64,000 nt of DNA. It comes from Onchidella celtica (Eukaryota > Mollusca > Gastropoda > Systellommatophora > Onchidiidae). Where the stretch lies: the NCBI GenBank assembly GCA_963931925.1, contig OZ007571.1, forward strand, positions 53,692,763-53,756,762. The letters run 5' to 3'. Positions 1 to 12,111 of this stretch are shown here, one piece after another; position 1 is the stretch's first letter, and each line of letters begins with the position of its first letter. The position numbers and the translations under genes were made by a program. The notes below the pieces were generated by a model, which was given only the letters and a program-made list of their open reading frames with translations, made no database searches and had not been told where the DNA came from.

Positions 1-3000
1 GGAGTCAAAATCGGGCACGGCACGAAGTTAGAATGTGCAAATAACAATTTTTGGGAGAGGGATGGGGGAGAGAATAAGTTGTATTTTGCAAGTTATCTCT
101 TTTTTTTTTAAGAGGCCACAGTTCAAATAGTCAGATATCTTCTTCTCCGGTAACATAGTAACTCAGTACACAAAGTACTGGGGACCATTACAGCCGCCAT
201 GAGCTTTTGACTCAGGGGCATGAGAAATCCAGTTGGTGTCCTATTCAACATATGTGGGGTCAGAAAATAATGTCAGTGGTTTTTATTATCACTTAACAAT
301 GTCTATCACAGTGTTTGAAGTTCTACAAAATAAAAAAAAAGTAGGCCACAGCTGTTTAGAGAGGTATCTGTTATTCACTGTTGGATTTATTCAGTGGCGA
401 ACTGTTTCTGTGCTAACTATTGATAGAACCTACACTAGTTTGGTGATAACTCATCAAATTTGAACGATCCACATTGGAAAATCTAGATTTCCCCTAAGCC
501 TCTATCAGTGTCCCTTTTACAAGATACTGGACTTCCCTCTTGTTCGGTTGTCATGGTGATGCGATCACAACAATAGCTGATCATAGTGACAAAAACATGT
601 CAGATAACTTTTCTGTTGATGGATTGATTGCTTTATAAATCGCATTTCTTTCAGAACTCGCTGGGGGGGGGGGGGGGGCTGGGTTGAATTAACTGAGCAA
701 GATGTTCAAATATATCCTTTGTGATTGATTTGTGATCGATCAGCAAGTTAATGCAGTGATAATGATGACCTTATATTGTATATCCCGTATACCCAAACGA
801 TTCTGAATAATACCTGAATGAATAGGAAGATCACCGGCCATCTATTTAAATCAACTGATGGCATTTGCTATGACTGCAACAAAATATTTATAGACGTGTT
901 CCCCTCCCCCCTTCCACACACACACATAGAGATGCACATATAGACATACACACTACATTATATTACTTACAAGAAAGACTCGCAACACACATGGCATCTT
1001 CACATTCACTCGTTAGATTCATCTTCTCCAACTTCCTGTTCCAACATGTACAGCACCAGATCTGTAAAATTGTCCACTTTCAGCCAGACCTATTCTTTTT
1101 AGGCCTTGTAATAATATGCGAACTTCAACAATGTTGGAAAATCTCTAGCCTGTATCTGTCTTCGAGTAATCAAGGCCCAATGACAAAGAAACACAAAAAA
1201 GAAACGTAATTATCCTATCCCTTTCCAGGCCATGAGACAAAACAAAACAAAACTCCATTGCTTGACTTACATTGACAAACAGTCAGCAAGCAACTAACAC
1301 CTATCCATCACCAGGAGACCCGCACATTATACAAATATCATTTGGTAAACCACAAAAGACATCTCATAGCGGCATCGCTGTTTCGTCAGCATAAGTCGTC
1401 TTCCTAGTTCCTATCTTGTTTTTTTTTTTTTCATTCTTTGTCATAAGGATGTCGATTGGATGTCTTTCCGCATTCCACATTTATAGATTACAACTACTTC
1501 ATCGTAGTCTCACCTCCTCCCCTCCCCTTAGAAGATGTTTCTTTAGGCAAGTCCGTTAAAACTGACCTAGTTTTGAGTTTGGGATTTTCGGTTCCGTAGC
1601 TTGATGAATGAATAGTGTTACTATGTTGCAGTAAATGGGTTACAATTGGGGTCTTCCTGACCTTGTTACAGTGAAATTGGTAACGCTATGGGCAGCGGCA
1701 TGCAGAAAGGGAGGCGGGGGGGGGATGTCCCAAGCACCCATGGGGGGGGGGGGATGTCCCGAGCACCCATTTCAAGAAGGGGCACCCAATCAGAGAGTGA
1801 AATTAAAAATTAAGTTTGTTGAATTTTGAAACTATCGCTGTTAGCTTCGTGATTCAAGCTGCCCTACAGTCCCACAGGCTGCTGTGAATATGGACCCGTG
1901 TTTTAATAAGCGAGACCAGAGTAGAGAACCTGAACATGTTACATGTAAATACAGTGTGTAGTGCGGGGGGGGGGGAGAGGGAGGGGGATGCAATCAAGGA
2001 CTTGGCCACGGGCAACACTAAACTTCTGCACGCCACTGGCTATGGATCTGCTTTGTTCAAGATTTCAGAGATATTTAACGACGTATACTCCACGATAATG
2101 CCTGTCAGATGATGTAAATAGATGGCTATACCTTCTATGTGTGAATTTTATCATTCGTCTCTGCCTCCCATTTTGTAAGTACTCAACTGCACCGGACCAT
2201 TTTTATTCGTCAAAACTTGGTGTCCAACACGTCCTGCAACTAATGTTTCTTCTTCTTCTCCTCACTAGTCTTTTCAAAACGTTCCACTTTTCACGTCATG
2301 GAGTCGCTGCAGCAGTGAAATGCTGGCCATTTCTGCCGCAAGACGTTCATGTACAGTTTTCAGAATCATGCTCTGTGTGTGTTGACCTGTAATTCTTTAC
2401 ATGTGACACAATTTTGTAAATTGTACATAGTGTAACTTCTACCAGGATGTACATAAAGTTGTAAGTACTTTGAATATTGACGGACACTTTCTCATTGTTT
2501 TTAACTGCATTTTCTTATTACATTTTTTGGGTTTCAGGACTGTGATATTGGACATAAAAGTTTGTCCAGATGCATACTAATCATGTGTTCTCGTGTTCCT
2601 GTTTATTGGTATGTAATACTGTTTGTACGTATTTCACAATATGTAAATGTATGTATGTGTTTTATGACCAGTGTGCCCGATGTAGAATTTTCTAGTAACA
2701 GCATTATTGTTTACCCATCTCATACTGAATTTGTTCTCCTGGTCAGATTTTTTAAAAATATAATTAGAGATATTATTACCTACTCACTCAAAGGCGCGCT
2801 GAAGTGGTATTGGTTGTGAGCTAACTAGTAGTACTTCAGTACAAGCGTAACAAGTGACAAACTTGCAGCTGTGTTCACAATGGTAGCTGCCAACACTTAG
2901 AGCACAACGACCTTAATATAATGCCATTTTGACGTTCAGCAGTATCACCCATCCATCATCATAATACTGTCTCCCTAGTCGGATGTGGCTTGGGGAAGAA

Positions 3001-4261
3001 AAAAAAAACAAGGCAGAAATATAGGATTCTAAAGTCTTCCGTTAACAAAGTTGACATAGGGAACAATGGGTTTAACATGCATTCAGTTACTATTATAATT
3101 AATTATAAACGAGAATAATGAGCAGGGTGAAAAATATACATCATACCAGTCAGAAAAGGGGGCATACCCACCTCTGCCAGTATTTGATGTTGGGCTGAGA
3201 AACTAAAAAGGCACCCACAGATGCCGGATATTGTCAAATCCGCTTAATTAAATGCAGGATCTTAAAGATCTTCACGATTGTCTGTCGATCCGAGCTCTCA
3301 ACATTTCAATCTTAATATCTTAATGCAAAGATCCCCAATTTTTTTTCCTTATACTTTGGTACGACCATAGGTGTCTCTGACCCAGAACTGTGGATCATCG
3401 AGCTGACGTGTATAACTGTTTACAAAATCACAGACGCGCTGGACCCACATTTCAAATCAAGTTTTCACTGCCCCTGATTCGTATGTTGTTCAAGCCAAAC
3501 TGTTATCTTAACCATTGGAATTTATCACAGCAATATAATATACCTGCATAAAATTAGGGAAAATGATGTCTTTTCTCAGTCAACGCAGTAAATTCTTTTG
3601 TTCCTGCTTCTTGGTGCAGGCAATTTTATGTTTTCCCAGAACTACAATGTGTTTTTGTTTTGCCTGGAATGTAGTGATATTTCATTGATGTATTTAAGTT
3701 TATATTTTGCCATCCCATGTAACTGTTTGTTATACTAAATGACTGTCAATGCATTTTAAAAATCTGCCAGGGACTTTGGCGTAACCGTGCTCTTTCAGCC
3801 ATGATACAGAAAAAAAAAGATAGAGAAAAGATTATTAGCGAAGAGATAAGGGTTGAGGGTGGCTATTTGGAAATAGTGCACAAATGGTGCATATTATGCT
3901 AGTGCAGTTCTTATCACTAAGGGACCGCAGATGAATTACAAAGCCAAATAGGGAAAATATTTATTCGTGTTCACTTTTGTTATAGGTTACTGTGTAACAT
4001 TTTGCATGAACATAATTTGATTGTTTCAAGAGATACATAATTAGGCTATATCAGATTTTTGATGTAATCCTACAATTAATTTTGAAAAAAAAATATTTAA
4101 AAAAATCAAAACTTTTCAGTCTGTTACCAAAAATTGAAAAGATCACGTGCATTCCCCAGCCAACCCCCCCAACAAAAATCTAGCTTTTCTTACACTGAGG
4201 GCACACATACCCCACTCCGAGCGTACGTTCGTAAAGGATGGCCCCCATATTATACGTAATA
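1..4261. other. Non-coding stretch, no gene seen
   Basis: All open frames here are short, lack recognisable domains and are not bounded by convincing splice signals. The stretch holds homopolymer runs (for example G17 near 662-678 and two G runs near 1740-1751 and 1963-1973) and AT-rich sequence. Nothing here supports a gene. Confidence 0.6.
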
Positions 4262-4525
4262 CAGGGGTGGCCAAACTTGCTTAATGTGAGAGCCACATGC
4301 GATGAACTTCAGATGTTCGAGAGCCATAAGATATGAACAAAATGTACACACACGTTTCTGTTGTTACATAAGCAAAATTAATTACAGAAATTTCATAAAA
4401 ATATCAAGAAATACATGTGTGAAACAATTTTTACTCATGTATGCAGTTTTTATAAACTGTTAATTTGCATTTCCACGAGCTGCATATTAAAGATCAAAGA
4501 ACAGCATGTGGTTTGGCCACCCCTG
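4262..4525. mobile_element. hAT-type MITE (264 bp)
   Basis: The ends are a perfect 15-bp inverted repeat: CAGGGGTGGCCAAAC on the left and its complement on the right. CAGGGGTGGCC is a typical hAT-superfamily end. The interior contains 'gagagccacatg' type sequence and no coding frame. The flanking 8 bases do not match well, so the target duplication has decayed or the insertion is old. A related element lies at 11851-12111. Confidence 0.75.
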
Positions 4526-5101
4526 CTACAACACACAGGAGGATTGCAATGGGGTCTCAGTACAAAAAAGAGTTACTTGTCGGGAACATAATTTTTTCAG
4601 TAGCATGAGCTGCCAGAGCACCAAGTATCCGTAAAACATGCTTAATATATTCATACTCACTCTCGCATTTTACCTTTTTTTTTTATGTTTTTGACTTCTT
4701 TTCCTGAAATTATTTTAACAAATTTGGCCAGTAGCATAGTTCAGTTTTTGCCAGTGACGCACTACAACGATGCCGTGTCTCCTCGCTGTTCATGGTTTTA
4801 AAACTGCAAAGTGTGTCGATACCTCTCCCCGACCCGCCCGGCCCTGTCCTTATTTTTTATGATGTGTAGCAAGTCAATTGAATTATGTAAGAATCTTTGA
4901 ATTTTCATGCGTGTGTAGTTTGCTTTTGTTTTCACTATGCAAAAGTTTTTCAACATTTTTCTCTTGTAAAGTAGGCACACTGAATGCATTTAACTTGGTT
5001 ATGTGAACATTGGAATTTTGTTTCTGTAATGATGATTTTTTGTGTTGTGTTTCAATCATCGAAATTAGTTGCCATTTGTGAGATGATTAATTCATTTAGT
5101 G

Positions 5102-5449
5102 CGGTGGTTCTCAACCCTTTTCAGGCACCCCCCCCCCCCGGCTCCGAATGTTCTGTCATGGCCCCCTATTCCCCCCCCCCTTCCATATCTCCATGTAATG
5201 TAATGTAATAATGAACTAGTAGAGCGGTCAAACCCACAAAAAATGATGTTCTCTAAGGCGCTGAACTAGAATTAAATACATGATTAACATTAGGTCGATT
5301 CATCATGCTCCCACTCACACACATTAACAAACACTGGATCTACCCGCATCCTCAAACCTCTTTTAACCCTTTCCTTTGTTTTCGCCACCCTGGAAATGAG
5401 AATCGCCTCCCCCGGGGGGCGATATCGCCCAGGTTGAGAACCACTCATG
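5102..5449. mobile_element. hAT-type MITE with 8-bp target duplication
   Basis: The left end GGTGGTTCTCAACC and the right end GGTTGAGAACCACT are inverted, the classic hAT terminus of the CAGTGGTTCTCAACC kind. The 8-mer ATTTAGTG stands directly on both sides (5094-5101 and 5450-5457), the target-site duplication expected for hAT. The interior is C-rich on the left and has a CG-rich palindrome near the right end, with no transposase. A sister element with a similar end is at 59376-59937. Confidence 0.8.
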
Positions 5450-5457
5450 ATTTAGTG

Positions 5458-8289
5458 GATTTGATTCAGCTTTCAAACTTGAGCAGTGTTTGCTGGCTTT
5501 TTTGCGCTGCTAGCAGAGATAGAACACTGGCAAGGTTGTTGTTGTTGTTGTTTTTTTTTGCGTTCACAGGGTTTATGTGAGACAGTACAGTGATTCTAAA
5601 ACGTGTATGTGGATGTGGCAGGAAAGGAAAGAAAGAGATAACTGTGTGAGAATATTGTGAAACAAAACTTTTGAAATTTATCAGTTCTGCTAAATTTGAT
5701 TTTGAAACGTTAGATCCTGGCTCGTCCCCCCCCCCCCCAGAGGATTTTTTTTCCTTTTTTATATTTATTTTCACAGTGAACAGGTTTGGAGGCAGTAGAT
5801 GATTTACCAGGGCCACTTTATCCTCAAGTCGTCAAGAACAATCAAACTCAGAATTGCTACGTGACAAAAGTTTCATAGAATAAGGGGCAGTATCCTACTA
5901 AGCCCAGGACATCGCAGACAGTTGCTGCCAGCAAAATGTACACCCAAGAAATAGTGGCAAAATCTGACTGTTTCTGACGAGGGTTAGTATAATAGGGTCT
6001 TCCCGGATTTACTCAGAAAATATAGAATGTTATGGTGAGCACGGTCTTGTCTGCCAGCAGTTGACTGTGCCGTTCCGGGCTCAGGACGATAACCTCCTAA
6101 TTATGGTACTAAACAGGAAAGCGGGTTTTCACTGTGGGTCGAAACTTTTCCGATTCCTTTCCAATTTTAAAATCTTTCTCTTGGAACTTCATTCCCGGTC
6201 GAAGACAGTTAAAATAAGAAATACTGTGGATTCAAAGGATCGTGTGATAATCTGAAAACCATACATTTAACATTATCCTCACCAGATTAAATACGTGGCT
6301 GATTTGAATTTGCTGTAAATGCCAGTGATTGATTGTTTATTGGCTTGTTTCACTGACGTCATCAAAAAATTATGGTGCATCCCGGAATCCCATTGGACTA
6401 CCGCTGAGCATGCGCACTTGCCTTTTTTCTGGGGGGGGGGGGGGGGGGGGGGAGAGATAAGTTTAGTATGCCTTTTCGCAAATATTTGAGTGCAATCCGA
6501 CAAAAAGAATGAAACTTTTGAGATAGCAAAACATATGGAAGTGGATCTAGCGGATCGGGCTTAAGGTGACAGACCAAATTTTCGAGGAAACCCTTCCAAA
6601 GGCGCGCGCTGGGGAGGGGGGGGGGGTGTTGTACAGAAATTGAGATTTGCTTATAAAATAAAAGATTAGCCACTTTACTATATATTATTCAGTGAAACGT
6701 TTTTGCTTGAAATTGTCTTAGAAATATTTTCTTTTGATTTTTTAAAGAGGTGTACGCATCTCACCTCAAGTTCGATTTGGCCAGTTCCACTCACACCATG
6801 GGCTTAGAACTTCCCACGTAAAACGAAATGGATTCAAAATTTCAAAGGAGCTAAAGTTGCAAGGCGTCAAGTGAAACAAATCAGTTGGCATCTGGATGAG
6901 AATGTTTTCAAACATCTGTGACTGGCCGACTCTGCATTCGACGCAGGTACACCCTGCAACATCTGTAATGCGTAATACTCCATAAAATCGACTTATTCTG
7001 ACTGGAGGTTGTGATCTTGGGTATATATCTATCGGTACTTGCTTTACACAAAGATACTAGAAACAATAAGATAAGACAGCTAGCGCATTTAGCGTACACG
7101 GATTTGGCTCTGCCACATAGCGGCGAATGCGCGGAGGTCATGAATAGAGCTGTATTTTGCAAAGTCAAATGGGGAAAATATTGAATTTTTGTTCACTGTT
7201 AAGCTTTCGCTGTAGGCCTTGATTGCCGTCATTTACTTTGTAATTATAACTTCGATCGCTGTAGGAAAACTCTATTTTTTTTCTTTTTCTTTTTTTCCTT
7301 TGTCGCAGTAGCACTGTCACAAATTGGTATCATAAATTTATCATTATATCAAGCATTCTTTTCATGTTGTGCGCCATGGGCCCCTCCCCTCCCCCGATCA
7401 GCGCGCAAACTGTGTGCACGTTTTTTTTTAGAGGTGCGAAGAAAGGAGTGCCTCATCTTATCGTTTCTAGTATCTTTGATTTACATAACTAGCACATGAG
7501 TTTAACCGGTATGAAACAATCAATGCCTTATTTAGAGCCAGTTTAAAAGAGATGCATGAAGGCTACACTGGTACGTTTGCTTCTTCTTCTCCATGCATAA
7601 TAATAATAATAATAATAATAATAATTCATTTGCGACAATGCTTTTTTTGAGGGGGGAGGGGTGGGGTGGGGGTCGTCAAGACAGATGTTATAACTAATCA
7701 TGGCATATTATTCTGCAACATACTCGTATAGTCTTATTTTGATAATCAAATCGCTTGCTGATTCCTCTTCGGTCTATCGTGGTTAAAGTAAAGTCGTGTG
7801 GACTGAAAAGATGATTCGGTTCCTCTAGAACCAGCCAAACCAATAGATTAAATGCTTTTTGGTAGAACAGTCAAATTTGACTGGATTTCTTTGTTACGCC
7901 CTTTCGAATATCAGCAAGACAATGGAGTACACTCCTCTTCACTTTCCACCAAAGAAAATGTGAGCGATGGACATATAATTATGAAGCTTAAATTTAGTTC
8001 TTGACTGAGGAGGATTTACCATGCTGACCGAAATGATATGCCACAAATGCTTGGAAAAGTGTACCTTTTCATTAAATGTGAAGAACCTTTTTTTTTTATT
8101 AATCAATAAAAAGTTAAAATAAATTTTAAGTGTATGGACCAGAAGCGCCTCAAAACTGCTCGTATTAATAAATATAAAATATTTTCTGCTTTTTGGATGG
8201 GTTTTCTTTTTTTTAGTTAGTCAAAAGCAGAACAAAGCCATGAATACATGTCCTCCTGGAAAGTTTTTTTAGATTTGTAAATGACAATC
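5458..8289. other. Non-coding stretch with homopolymers
   Basis: No gene is supported. The stretch contains a C run near 5729-5739, a G22 run at 6431-6452, an NRF1-like palindrome GCATGCGCA near 6410, and an (ATA)n run near 7600-7624. Confidence 0.55.
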
Positions 8290-9410
8290 TCATGTTGTAG
8301 TTAAGCGAGCGTTTCATTAATCCTCCATCAGTTTCATTTCTACATCATATTTCTTTAAACAAAACGTTTTTGAATTTGTAATAGTTAAAAGCTAACTGTC
8401 CAGCGAACACTTGATTAATTGTCGAGAAGTTTTTATTGCAACATCATTTTTGGCTAAACATCTTTGGGGATCTTCAGAACATCATTGTGTGAAACGTTTT
8501 CAAATTTCTAATGAGAAGTTCATGGTGTGATGGGTCTTTGATGAATTCTCAAGAAGTTTCATTTCCAGATCACATTTCGCTAAATTTCACTGGGTACCAT
8601 CGGAAAGCCCTGATGTGGAGAGTTTGACAATGGGAAGCCCATGATGTAGCGAGTGTTTAATTAAGACTCAAGAACCTTTAGTTTCTACATAATATTTGGG
8701 TACCTCCAAAAAGCCATAATGTGTAACGTTTTTAAACATTTGTAATAATGAGAAGTTCATGGACATCATTTGTGGTAATTGACGAAATATTTTTTTTTTA
8801 AAAAACACACACAGAGAAAAACTGTGGGGTCGCAGCAAGGCAAGCAAAGTCAAGAATTGGCGAAAAGAAAAAGTTGTAAAGCCCCGCGTAAGAAATAATA
8901 CCCAAATGATACAATGAAACGCAGGGAAAAGAGGAACACAGAAAATGCCAACATTTCGGCAAGAAATCATCTTTAAAAAAAAGAGAGAGAAAAAAATGGA
9001 AAATTGAACAGATAATCGAACGATAAAAAATTAGAATGTGAAATGTATGGAATATTAATCGAATATTAAATAAATGCATGTACTTGTCTGCTAGTCCTGG
9101 CAGATTTCTGGTAAACTGAATATGTGGATCTTCAGAGAGTCCGAACGTGGAAAGTTTTTAACTTTGAAATGGATAGCTCTATAGTGCAGCGAGCGTTTAT
9201 ATTCAAGCCTCAAGTAACTTTTATTTCTACATCATGTTTGGTTAAAGGTTTTTTGGGTATCTTCCAAAACTCGGAATGTAGGAATTTTAAATTTGCAATG
9301 AGATTGAGAAGCGTTTGGTGTAGCGATCGTTCTGTCAAGCTGTAAGAAGTTGCATTTCTACATCAAGTTTGGTTAAAGATCTTTGGGTATCTTCAGAAAG
9401 CCGCAATGCT
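8290..9410 (+). repeat. Degenerate ~120-bp tandem repeat, interrupted
   Basis: About seven diverged copies of a unit of roughly 115-128 bp are visible. Each reads approximately 'tgtagcgagcgttta... tcaagaagtttcattt ctacatcatatttggttaaa... tctttgggtatcttcagaaagcc... aatgtggaaagttttt... atgagaagttcatgg'. Copies run from about 8290 to 8770 and again from about 9118 to 9410. Unrelated sequence at about 8771-9117 splits the array. No coding function is apparent. Confidence 0.7.
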
Positions 9411-11850
9411 CTGCTGACATTTTTCTTTTGTCACACTAGCTGGAGGTATAACGATGCCTGTTTCACTGTGGGAGATGAGTTGTTTGTTTGAATTATTTGA
9501 CTTGAAATCAATGACAGTCTACAAGTGCCTCACTTTATCCAATGCCGGTATTTGTATCTTCATACCTGCATTTTACACTTCATTTCCTGTTTCCACCTGA
9601 GGCAAAATGATATGTTTGAACTTGAGTGTAAAAAAACAACATTGTGTCACCCTCGGCTAACTCTGATATATCAGATTTTGGAGTTTTTCATCAATACAAT
9701 GTTCTCTCAGAGAAAGCATTCCTTCATGATTTGATAGCCAATTGGCACATCATACTATTACAAACTGGGTAGAATGTTAAACGGCGTAATAATTATGTCA
9801 TTTTAAAATAGTTCAAACTGTTTCATTCTTGTATTTGTTTCTCAAAGTTGATTCGATCTTCTTGTTGTACCATGGATGATGTTTGATTCTTTGAAGATTA
9901 TTCCAGCAAAATGTACATACATACAATAATTATTATTATGATCACAGCTTTTGAGTACGCTCAAATCTAATTCTATTCCTTACATTTTGTAATTTAATAC
10001 ACTGCTCTTAATCCCCACCCTCCTCTCCCCCCATGTCGCCACCTATGTCCCTAGCTCCCATACTTCTCATTCAAACTCTTGATTGCATGTTCCCAATGCT
10101 TCAGGCTAAATGCTACCAACTGTTGTGATGTATGTGTTTAAAATAATACTGTTCTGTGTTGCGTTAATCGATGGGATAACTCAGTTGCTCACGAAGGCGC
10201 GTCAGTGAGTTCAAATGTTATGTGGGTTCAAGCAGTTCAAGCAGTGTAGGGAAGGGAAAAAGCCTGTGTGAATGCTGTGTGGCTGGTGTTGAAATTCATT
10301 CATTCTAAATACAGAAAAAACTGAATTACAACTGGTAAAGTACGTAATTTATTTCTCTGTGTAGAATTCCGACGGGTAAGCTAATTCTCCATGTCGATAG
10401 GGAGAAACTGGTCGTGATCAGATGTCAGACCAGCTCCATGTACGTGTCAGTATTTTATCCAGGACCTTTCATACCTGTATATAGCTCAAAGTTGTTTCAT
10501 TTTATTTATGTTGTCCTAGATACTCCTGTTTAGTTGATTCTGGATAGACTGGATGAATCTGTCTGTAATAATACTGGTTTCCGTCAACTTTGGCTGACAT
10601 TTCAATCATCATAGATCAAAGCAGTCTCGGTAATAATTATGGTTTATGCTACTTATTGAAGTTAAAGGATAATAATTATTATTCACTTCGTACCTTTGGT
10701 TCCACACGAGATACTTGGTTTGTTGCTCTTTTCTCGCGCAAAGTTGTACAGAGAAGCTTTATTCGTGGCTATATAAGATAGGATTATTTAGTTTACAAAT
10801 CAATCATTGTGAAGTCGGGGCATAGAGTCTTCAAACAAGACCGCATCAGTGCAACAGCGAGATCCTGATTGTTGTCCCCGACATCCGCTCAACTAGCTGT
10901 CTGACGCTAGCAATTTTAAGTAGCTGAAGTGCCGTCCGCAGAACGGTGGTCACCTAGGCACCACGAAATTTCCAGTCACACTTTACCATTCTACTCTATA
11001 AAAGTAGTTATCTTTTTAGCGGTTCAAAAAACATAATAAATAAATAAACAATATTAAAGACTGAATTTTGTCTAAAATGGATGTGTCCACTTAACTTATT
11101 GTCAAAAATTGAGATAGTCCACAAAGTTTCATAATTTTTTATCCGGTATTCACAAAGTTTAAGATGCATACACCTTCACCGTCTAGCTCTATTATAGTAT
11201 GATGGATTTTTTACAGGTTTTTATTCCTGTTTGGACTTCATCACTGATCAAAATCAGTTGATAGGAAATAATTTACATCTTTTGTGGAAAGATGGTCACT
11301 TTTAATTTCCAGTTGGATTGTCTTGAAATTGGAACACATAATCTTTTCTGGGAAAATGTTAATGAAAGTAGTGGATTTAATATTCCCTTGCCCTCACAAG
11401 CCATTATGTACTCGAGATGTCCGTTAATATCAATCTTATGCTGAAAAGATGGAAGAATAATATTGTTAGCCACGGGAGCTTTCTTATGGTGAACTGCAAC
11501 TCTCTTATACAAGAGCAAGCGCAGAATGGCACGAAAACACTTGATACTTTCTAAACGTGTCCTGTTAGTTTTCTGAAACTTTCTTCAGATCCTTGACTGC
11601 TACCTAATCTGCGATCCGTTTTATTTAACGCTATATTGTGATATTTTCCTTTCAGCGGGAGAATCTTTGATTGTTTCCGACATTAACACAGCGCGCTTGG
11701 TCTCCTTCCATTGATGTGCTTCCACGGCTGTCTGAACACAGTACACATCCACTTAAGACAGTACAAACAAAATGAATACCATAAATAGCAAAGGTTCTTG
11801 TGTAATGAACTTTCTGGACACAATAAAATTGTCTAATTATAGTTCTGAAT
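9411..11850. other. Non-coding stretch, no gene seen
   Basis: Only short open frames without domain signal. AT-rich throughout, with no repeat recognised by eye apart from short simple runs. Confidence 0.55.
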
Positions 11851-12111
11851 CAGGGGTGGCCAGATGTGATTGCCGTAAGAACATAATATATATAAAATAT
11901 ATACAATGAAGTTTTCTCCCCTCATACCTTTGGATTGCGTTGTAGCCTACGTTTTATTCCATTTTAGCGTATCTCCTTTTTTTTTTTAATTACCAGAGTC
12001 CTTTCTCTAAAGTTTGCGCACTGAGTTGTAGAGCTTAAAAATGTTCATCGGGCAAACATTTCTTGATAAAGAGCCACAAATATCTGGCCAGCGACCGTCT
12101 GGTTGCCCCTG
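11851..12111. mobile_element. hAT-type MITE (261 bp)
   Basis: The left end CAGGGGTGGCCAGATG is mirrored by the right end CGTCTGGTTGCCCCTG. Length and end sequence resemble the element at 4262-4525, including an internal 'gagccacaaatatctggcc' near the right end. The 8-base flanks do not match, so the target duplication is not visible. There is no coding frame. Confidence 0.65.

Noticed and set aside
6400-6420. NRF1-like GCATGCGCA site as a promoter
   Set aside because: No gene or start site nearby; one palindrome is not enough.
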